IMG/VR virus record: IMGVR_UViG_3300045996_001284
Coordinates: 1 to 57,928 of that record
From: a virus
Direction: 5' to 3' (one strand)
Length of the DNA stretch: 57,928 nucleotides
In this document: piece by piece, positions 54,371 through 57,928 of the stretch
How positions within the stretch are numbered: the stretch's first letter is position 1
Layout of the letters: the number at the start of each line of letters is the position of its first letter
Notes under the pieces: generated by a model
The model's input: the letters and a program-made list of their open reading frames with translations, nothing else
Database searches by the model: none
Told to the model about the DNA's origin: nothing
Position numbers and translations under genes: made by a program

Positions 54371-54663
54371 CGGCAGCCACCAGCCAGTCGCAGCTCCAGC
54401 GCCCGCACGCCTGATCGCAGCGCCTCAACGCGCGTCGCCAGAGCTAGTGGACCGGTCACCAGTGGCAGCGCCGCCTCGGCCTCCAGTCGGTGCAGCGCCC
54501 GCTCCAGCATCGGGCTCTGTCGTTGCGGAGCGCCGACCCGTGCCCGAGCCAACACCCGGCGATAGCGTGCCTCCAGAGCGTGCTCAGGGCCGCAGTGCTT
54601 TGACTGCACGCCGTTCGTGTGGCGCGGGACATGGATGCCGCAGATCGGGCAGCGGACGGTCAT
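54367..54663 (-). CDS. Zinc-ribbon small protein
   Basis: A 98-residue protein starting VRCPICGIHVPRHTNGVQSKHCGPEH (C-x2-C...H-C, one zinc knuckle), followed by a helical, Arg/Leu-rich region. ATGA overlap on both sides. Possibly nucleic-acid binding; no family. Confidence 0.6.
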   Translation of the reverse strand: MTVRCPICGIHVPRHTNGVQSKHCGPEHALEARYRRVLARARVGAPQRQSPMLERALHRLEAEAALPLVTGPLALATRVEALRSGVRALELRLAGGCR

Positions 54664-55559
54664 GCTCGTGCTGCTCTAGCGATCATCTCTTCCACGGACA
54701 TCACCCGACCCAGGACGTACCACCTCTCGTCGTCACCATTCGGGGGTGCGTAAGGGTTGGTCTCAGCACTCAGTGGGTAGACTGCGCCGAGCCGCCGGAG
54801 CCGACGAACAACCGCCTCCAGGTGCGCGGAGTAGAACTCACTCGCAAATGGCGTGTCGCGCGGCTGTCGGTTGCCCTTGGGGCGCGGGCCAGTAGGCTTA
54901 GGAGCCAGCGCTCTACGTGGCTTCGGGCGCTCCGTTGATGCGGTGTCCTTCGGCGACCGCCTAGCCACCTCACGGCACGCCGAGCAGCAATAGCGACGCG
55001 CTTCGAAGTGGTTGCGGCCCTCCTCCGCCCGCTGGACGACCTGGTTCTGGCAGGTGGGCAGCTTGCACGGCTTGGTCAGCCGAGGCGCCGATCTCGGAGA
55101 CGTTGGCCTCCGCTCAGGCTTTGCCTTTCGCTTCGCCTCGCCAGCAGCTCGCTTGACCGCGACATCGCACGCCGCCGAACAATATTTGCGTTTCGCGAAC
55201 TCACTGGCACTGCTTCCCTTAGCCTTGATGATCTTCTCCGGGCACCCCGGTCTGGCGCATGGCTTCTCTGGTCGCACGTCCCCGTGCGCTCCATGCACCT
55301 GCATGCACTGGCAGACATGCGAACAATATTGTCGCTTTTCCCATCGCTTAGGACCTTCCCCACGGCGTCTCGTGAGGATGTTGGCGCACCCGGTGCGCTT
55401 GCATGTCTTGCTCGATGCAGGTGCCCTCTTATCCGCATAACCGCACTCGTGAGAGCAATATTTCCGCTTGGCGAACTTGTTCGGAGTCTCGCCTTCGTGC
55501 CGGACGACGGGGGCGGAGCATTCCGAGCGGGCGCACAGCTTAGCCTGTTGCTCGCACAT
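54660..55559 (-). CDS. Tandem four-zinc-finger protein
   Basis: A 299-residue protein with four near-identical C4 fingers at Cys 9/14/35/39, 53/58/79/83, 101/106/127/131 and 165/170/191/195, all C-x4-C-x20-C-x3-C with F/W-x2-R-x-Y-C-[SC]. A basic linker (RRSPKDTASTERPKPRRALAPKPTGPRPKG) leads to a helical C-terminal domain (FASEFYSAHLEAVVRRLRRLGAVYP...MSVEEMIARAARA). Strong duplication within one gene suggests DNA or RNA recognition. No family is recognised. Confidence 0.72.
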   Translation of the reverse strand: MCEQQAKLCARSECSAPVVRHEGETPNKFAKRKYCSHECGYADKRAPASSKTCKRTGCANILTRRRGEGPKRWEKRQYCSHVCQCMQVHGAHGDVRPEKPCARPGCPEKIIKAKGSSASEFAKRKYCSAACDVAVKRAAGEAKRKAKPERRPTSPRSAPRLTKPCKLPTCQNQVVQRAEEGRNHFEARRYCCSACREVARRSPKDTASTERPKPRRALAPKPTGPRPKGNRQPRDTPFASEFYSAHLEAVVRRLRRLGAVYPLSAETNPYAPPNGDDERWYVLGRVMSVEEMIARAARA

Positions 55560-55801
55560 CAGCCTACCTCGTGCCCTGGCCGAAAGGCACGAGGGACGCC
55601 GGCCATCTGCGCCTGCTCGATTATTTCCTCAGGGATGGGCTCCTCCATGGCCGCGTGCCAGCCGTAGGCCCAGGCGCAACCTCGATACCAATCGCAAAAC
55701 GGATTGGCGGTGGCCGGCTGGCCGAGACGAGCATCGTCGTGGCCAAGGCGCTCGGCGTCATAGATCGTGAGACGAGAATAGTCCGGCTCCTCCCCCTTCA
55801 C
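55559..55801 (-). CDS. Rmf/CrpP-like small protein
   Basis: An 80-residue protein. AERLGHDDARLGQPATANPFCDWYRGCAWAYGWHAAM has the pattern A-x2-x-G-x-D-A...NP...W-x-x-GW of ribosome modulation factor/CrpP-type domains frequent in phages. Role in phage unknown; may contact RNA or ribosomes. Confidence 0.6.
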   Translation of the reverse strand: MKGEEPDYSRLTIYDAERLGHDDARLGQPATANPFCDWYRGCAWAYGWHAAMEEPIPEEIIEQAQMAGVPRAFRPGHEVG

Positions 55802-56091
55802 TTCGTCAGCTCCACGACATACGCCTTAACGAACTCGCTGAGCTTGCGCTGATAGAGGGTGGCCCTGCCCTTTTCGTACAGGTTCCAGACGTCGCGTCTG
55901 GCGTCGCGAGCTATGCTTTTGGTCGCGCCCTGCTTCTCCGCCTGTATTTCGCGCTCGCATGCCTCTGCGAGGTTGCCCGCCCAATAGACAATCGAGGAGC
56001 CGGGCTGCGCGATATTGGACCACGCCCAAACATTCGGAGGCTCAAAGTTGGTCTCTGGGGTTGGCGTTAGGCTGTCGCGACGAGGGGTCAT
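55798..56091 (-). CDS. Hypothetical protein after the stem-loop array
   Basis: A 97-residue protein (NVWAWSNIAQPGSSIVYWAGNLAEACEREIQAEKQGATKSIARDARRDVWNLYEKGRATLYQRKLSEFVKAYVVELTK). GGAG precedes the ATG directly beyond the last stem-loop. The C-terminal half resembles a small helical DNA-binding domain. First gene after the hairpins, so probably the first delayed-early gene. Confidence 0.6.
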   Translation of the reverse strand: MTPRRDSLTPTPETNFEPPNVWAWSNIAQPGSSIVYWAGNLAEACEREIQAEKQGATKSIARDARRDVWNLYEKGRATLYQRKLSEFVKAYVVELTK

Positions 56092-56442
56092 GCATCATCT
56101 CCGCTCAGCCCAGGGCCGCAGTGGCGAGAGCCCTTGATGGAGGACCACCACGGCCCTGGGCTGAGGAGAGAAAGTGCGGCCGAGCCGGAGCCCGGCCGCA
56201 AAGTCGGATCAGGGAGGCAAATGCTGGCAACGACGTCACCAGCGGTGAGCAGCCGACAGTGTCGGACCGGGGTAGCCGGCTGCTCACCGTTAGCGACGAA
56301 GAAGAGGCCGGACCCGAAGGCCCGGCCCAGTGTCATGACGCGCTGATCTCGCCCGAGGGAGGTAACGGGCGCCGCAACGTACAATCCGGCCGTCCGTTCG
56401 GCGCCGGCATCGACCTGTTGCGGCAGGCCGAAACTCATGGGG
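56092..56442 (-). ncRNA. Array of five strong stem-loops in early-transcript leader
   Basis: Read on the minus strand: (5) GGCGCCG arms at 56368/56399; (4) a nine-pair stem with C(TTCG)G tetraloop at 56306-56327 followed by TCTTCTTCG; (3) 13-pair stem CGGTGAGCAGCCG (56243-56255/56277-56289) with an inner palindrome; (2) eight-pair stem TGCGGCCG (56175-56182/56193-56200) followed by CTTTCTCT; (1) 15-pair stem CTCAGCCCAGGGCCG (56104-56118/56151-56165) just before the next gene's ribosome binding site. A 116-residue frame spans the region, but long perfect stems argue for a structured RNA or tandem terminators. Confidence 0.62.
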
Positions 56443-56964
56443 TCAGGCAGCCGGCGTCTCGGGGGCCGGCTGGTCCTCGACGGTCACGGTCGTGCCGGCG
56501 AAGACGATTCCCTCCCCCTCGACCTCGAACGTCTCGGAGATGCGGAACTCTTGGCCGTCAGCACTTCCGGTGCCGCGCAGGGTGGCGAGACCGGCGCTGC
56601 CTGGGGTCGCGACGATACGCACGCGCGATTGGTCACCAGCCTCGCTGGCATCCTCGAACCGGCCCACGCCGTCGGGATCGTCATATTCCCACACGATATC
56701 GACGTCTCTCTGGGCGCCCGAGAGACGGCCCTTGAAGTCCGGGTCAACGACCGCCTGCTGGTCGCTGCGCATCCTAGTGGTGCCCATCGGGAGGATCCTT
56801 GCTGCTGATGGTGGAGGCTGGTCAGTGATGGTGATGGTGACGCGCTGGTCGATTGGCTCCGGCGCTACTCCCAGATCGCGCTCGCGCAGTCGAAGAGCGT
56901 TGCTGACCGCACGGCGCAAGCCGTCGGGGGCGCCCTCGAACTCGATGCGGAGACGCTCCGTCAT
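56443..56964 (-). CDS. Hypothetical early protein with beta domain
   Basis: A 173-residue acidic protein. Start (MTERLRIEFEGAPDGLRRAVSNALRLRERDLGV) is ATGA-coupled to the upstream gene. The C-terminal 90 residues (VDIVWEYDDPDGVGRFEDASEAGDQSRVRIVATPGSAGLATLRGTGSADGQEFRISETFEVEGEGIVFAGTTVTVED) form an Ig-like beta sandwich. No family recognised. It precedes the hairpin array. Confidence 0.58.
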   Translation of the reverse strand: MTERLRIEFEGAPDGLRRAVSNALRLRERDLGVAPEPIDQRVTITITDQPPPSAARILPMGTTRMRSDQQAVVDPDFKGRLSGAQRDVDIVWEYDDPDGVGRFEDASEAGDQSRVRIVATPGSAGLATLRGTGSADGQEFRISETFEVEGEGIVFAGTTVTVEDQPAPETPAA

Positions 56965-57137
56965 CGGTGGGTCTCCCCACCCGCGAGCCCGCAGCCCCAG
57001 GCAATCCACACCACCGTGCCGACCAGCAGCGCCGCCCCGATCATCGCGAGGTCGCCCAGCGTGGTCGGGCTGTGCATGTCGTGGACTTGGCCGGCAGAGA
57101 TGCGCTGGCCGTGGCGGAGGAAGGGGCGGGCGCTCAT
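56961..57137 (-). CDS. Small membrane protein, 58 residues
   Basis: A basic N terminus (MSARPFLRHGQRISAGQVHD) and one transmembrane segment (LAMIGAALLVGTVVWIAWGCGLAGG). ATGA overlap with the next gene. Early single-span proteins near immunity regions may act in exclusion; no direct evidence. Confidence 0.55.
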   Translation of the reverse strand: MSARPFLRHGQRISAGQVHDMHSPTTLGDLAMIGAALLVGTVVWIAWGCGLAGGETHR

Positions 57138-57407
57138 GCCGCACCAAGCGTGTCAAGCCTCTGTCCGCTACCAGACGGACAGCGCCAAGGATCGTGAACG
57201 ACAAGGCTGACGCAAGTTAGCGCGCTCTGTCCTATACCACAGGGCGTCCACCGCACCGCACCACAAACCGCGGCGTTAGAGAGTAGAATGTCCCAGGGGG
57301 AAAGACGCTTGCCTAAGCTGTTGGAATAGCGTGCATCACAAGTTGAGCTGAAATCGCTGGCGGGAAACCGCTGAGACACGAGCCCATCATGTGGATACAC
57401 GTTCATG
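57138..57407. other. Intergenic leader of the early operon
   Basis: Two hundred and seventy bases without a convincing gene between the first regulator and the next early gene. A 90-residue minus-strand frame exists but has no ribosome binding site and atypical composition. The region may hold leader elements such as antitermination sites; none is proven. Confidence 0.4.
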
Positions 57408-57677
57408 TCACGCGAACTCGGAATTAATAATGTCGTTGTTGCTCATTTTGCCCGTCAGGCATATAACGGCCTCCGTCGGGGAAAAGTGAGCCTCCAGCAG
57501 CGCCCGCACCCCGATCTCGCCGCCAGTCGCGGCGGCGATGCGCGCTATCAGCGCTGCACTGGGCCGTCGCTGTTTGTGAACGAGCCGGGTAAGCGTGGAC
57601 GGCGAGACGCCGACCCGCTCCGCCAGCCGGTAGAGGGAAACGTTGTGAGTCTGTGCATAGCGCGTGAGAGGGTGCAT
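57408..57677 (-). CDS. Helix-turn-helix regulator (Cro-like position)
   Basis: An 89-residue protein. MHPLTRYAQTHNVSLYRLAERVGVSPSTLTRLVHKQRRPSAALIARIAAATGGEIGVRALLEA is an XRE HTH. The longer start is rejected because operator 57687-57701 covers it, and a TTGACG/ATAGAT promoter ends five bases before this ATG (leaderless-type). It is first in the minus-strand early operon, facing a second HTH gene across the operators. Confidence 0.78.
   Translation of the reverse strand: MHPLTRYAQTHNVSLYRLAERVGVSPSTLTRLVHKQRRPSAALIARIAAATGGEIGVRALLEAHFSPTEAVICLTGKMSNNDIINSEFA
57448..57462. promoter_or_regulatory. Operator copy TTGCC-N5-GGCA inside the regulator gene
   Basis: TTGCCCGTCAGGCAT near the 3' end of the HTH gene. 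Same inverted repeat as the three intergenic copies; may be an auxiliary site for looping. Confidence 0.6.
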
Positions 57678-57682
57678 GCGCC

Positions 57683-57711
57683 ATCTATGCCCCAAGGGCA
57701 AAAATCGTCAA
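57683..57711 (-). promoter_or_regulatory. Early promoter with embedded operator
   Basis: TTGACG, 17-base spacer, ATAGAT. Operator TTGCCCTTGGGGCAT (57687-57701, minus strand) fills the spacer. Transcript would start at or next to the HTH start codon. Confidence 0.7.
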
Positions 57712-57729
57712 GCGTAAAAAGCGCAGAGC

Positions 57730-57770
57730 TTGCCTGCGGGGCAGTTGTAGGAACTTTGCCCGTTAGGCAA
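57730..57770. promoter_or_regulatory. Two operators TTGCC-N5-GGCA upstream of the divergent regulator
   Basis: TTGCCTGCGGGGCAG at 57730-57744 and TTGCCCGTTAGGCAA at 57756-57770; the second is a perfect inverted repeat. With the promoter copy this makes three operators in about 85 bases, as in a lambda-type right operator. Confidence 0.72.
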
Positions 57771-57779
57771 GGTGTGGAC

Positions 57780-57928
57780 ATGCCCCGCGGTCGCCCCAGG
57801 GCCACAGCCGAGCCCATAGAGCCAGCCAATCGCATCGGCTTCTTGCGCATTGAGCGAGGCATGACGCAGCAGCAGCTTGCTGACATCGTCGGCTGCGAGG
57901 CGAGTACCATCTACCGACTAGAGAGCGG
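57780..57928 (+). CDS. Partial XRE-family repressor (CI-like position)
   Basis: The window ends 49 codons into this gene. After a short basic arm (PRGRPRATAEPIEPA), NRIGFLRIERGMTQQQLADIVGCEASTIYRLESG is the first part of an XRE DNA-binding domain. Divergent from the other HTH gene across the operators, so it is the likely counterpart in a two-repressor switch. The remaining domains are outside the window. Confidence 0.72.
   Translation, partial: MPRGRPRATAEPIEPANRIGFLRIERGMTQQQLADIVGCEASTIYRLES

Noticed and set aside
56088-56438. A 116-residue minus-strand frame across the stem-loop array
   Set aside because: It ends with ATGA overlap to the next gene, but has no ribosome binding site, unusual composition and lies over five long inverted repeats. 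Treated as a structured RNA region; the coding option stays open.
57150-57155. TTGACA box on the minus strand before the 58-residue gene
   Set aside because: No -10 box at 16-18 bases; that spacing falls inside the coding start.
57134-57406. A 90-residue minus-strand frame after the HTH gene
   Set aside because: No ribosome binding site, composition unlike neighbours, and its end collides with the better supported membrane protein start.
1-57928. CRISPR arrays, insertion sequences, integrase or transposase genes
   Set aside because: No spaced direct-repeat array, no inverted-repeat-flanked transposase and no tyrosine or serine recombinase motif was found on either strand.

Overview
The window is almost entirely the genome of a tailed phage with a long non-contractile tail (siphovirus layout). 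It carries a complete late region (terminase, portal, MuF-type minor head protein, protease, scaffold, capsid, neck, tail tube, frameshifted tail chaperone, tape measure, NlpC/P60 tail-assembly protein, J-like tail tip, fibres, lysis genes) and an early region (regulators, helicases, initiator, MazG-like enzyme). GC content is high throughout. Gene families and gene style point to an alphaproteobacterial host; that is an inference and no host gene is visible. No integrase is seen, although the right end carries a repressor/operator switch of the kind temperate phages have.

Layout from left to right. 0.2-3.1 kb (minus): lipoprotein, small membrane proteins, holin-like protein, GH24-type endolysin and an HNH nuclease. 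3.2-4.8 kb (minus): a translationally coupled trio of phospholipase A2-like protein, caspase/metacaspase-like peptidase and matrixin-like zinc protease. 5-15.3 kb: fibre/spike module with several polysaccharide-degrading folds (two beta-helix proteins, a GH5 cellulase-like enzyme, a PL6 lyase-like protein) and one exported plus-strand cargo gene. 15.3-25.6 kb: tail tip, tape measure, chaperones with a probable -1 frameshift, tail tube. 25.6-32.9 kb: neck, capsid, scaffold, protease, MuF protein.

32.9-35.9 kb is a regulatory island that splits the head genes. Divergent transcription starts from a region with a 17-bp palindrome, with an HTH repressor and a GIY-YIG/HTH fusion on one side and small plus-strand genes ending in an HNH nuclease on the other. 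Portal, a tRNA-like element, a zincin and two DNA methyltransferases follow (35.9-41.2 kb). Each methyltransferase contains an inserted HNH nuclease gene, one sense and one antisense, with the methyltransferase frame left open. 41.2-43.6 kb is a second plus-strand island of small genes whose promoters share an ACGC-N3-GCGT operator and a common leader.

43.6-46.4 kb: terL, a terS-like gene, and a candidate Q-type late switch (190-residue protein, promoter, then immediate terminator). 46.4-57.1 kb: minus-strand early operon with ATGA-coupled small genes, MazG-like enzyme, DnaB-like helicase, initiator with iterons inside the gene (lambda-O style origin), SF2 helicase, DUF1064 nuclease, a four-zinc-finger protein and an array of strong stem-loops at 56.1-56.4 kb. 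The right end (57.4-57.9 kb) holds two divergent HTH regulators and four 15-bp operators TTGCC-N5-GGCA.

The least described parts are the caspase/matrixin/PLA2 cassette, the paired HNH insertions in methyltransferases, the dispersed operator-promoter-leader modules, and the stem-loop array.
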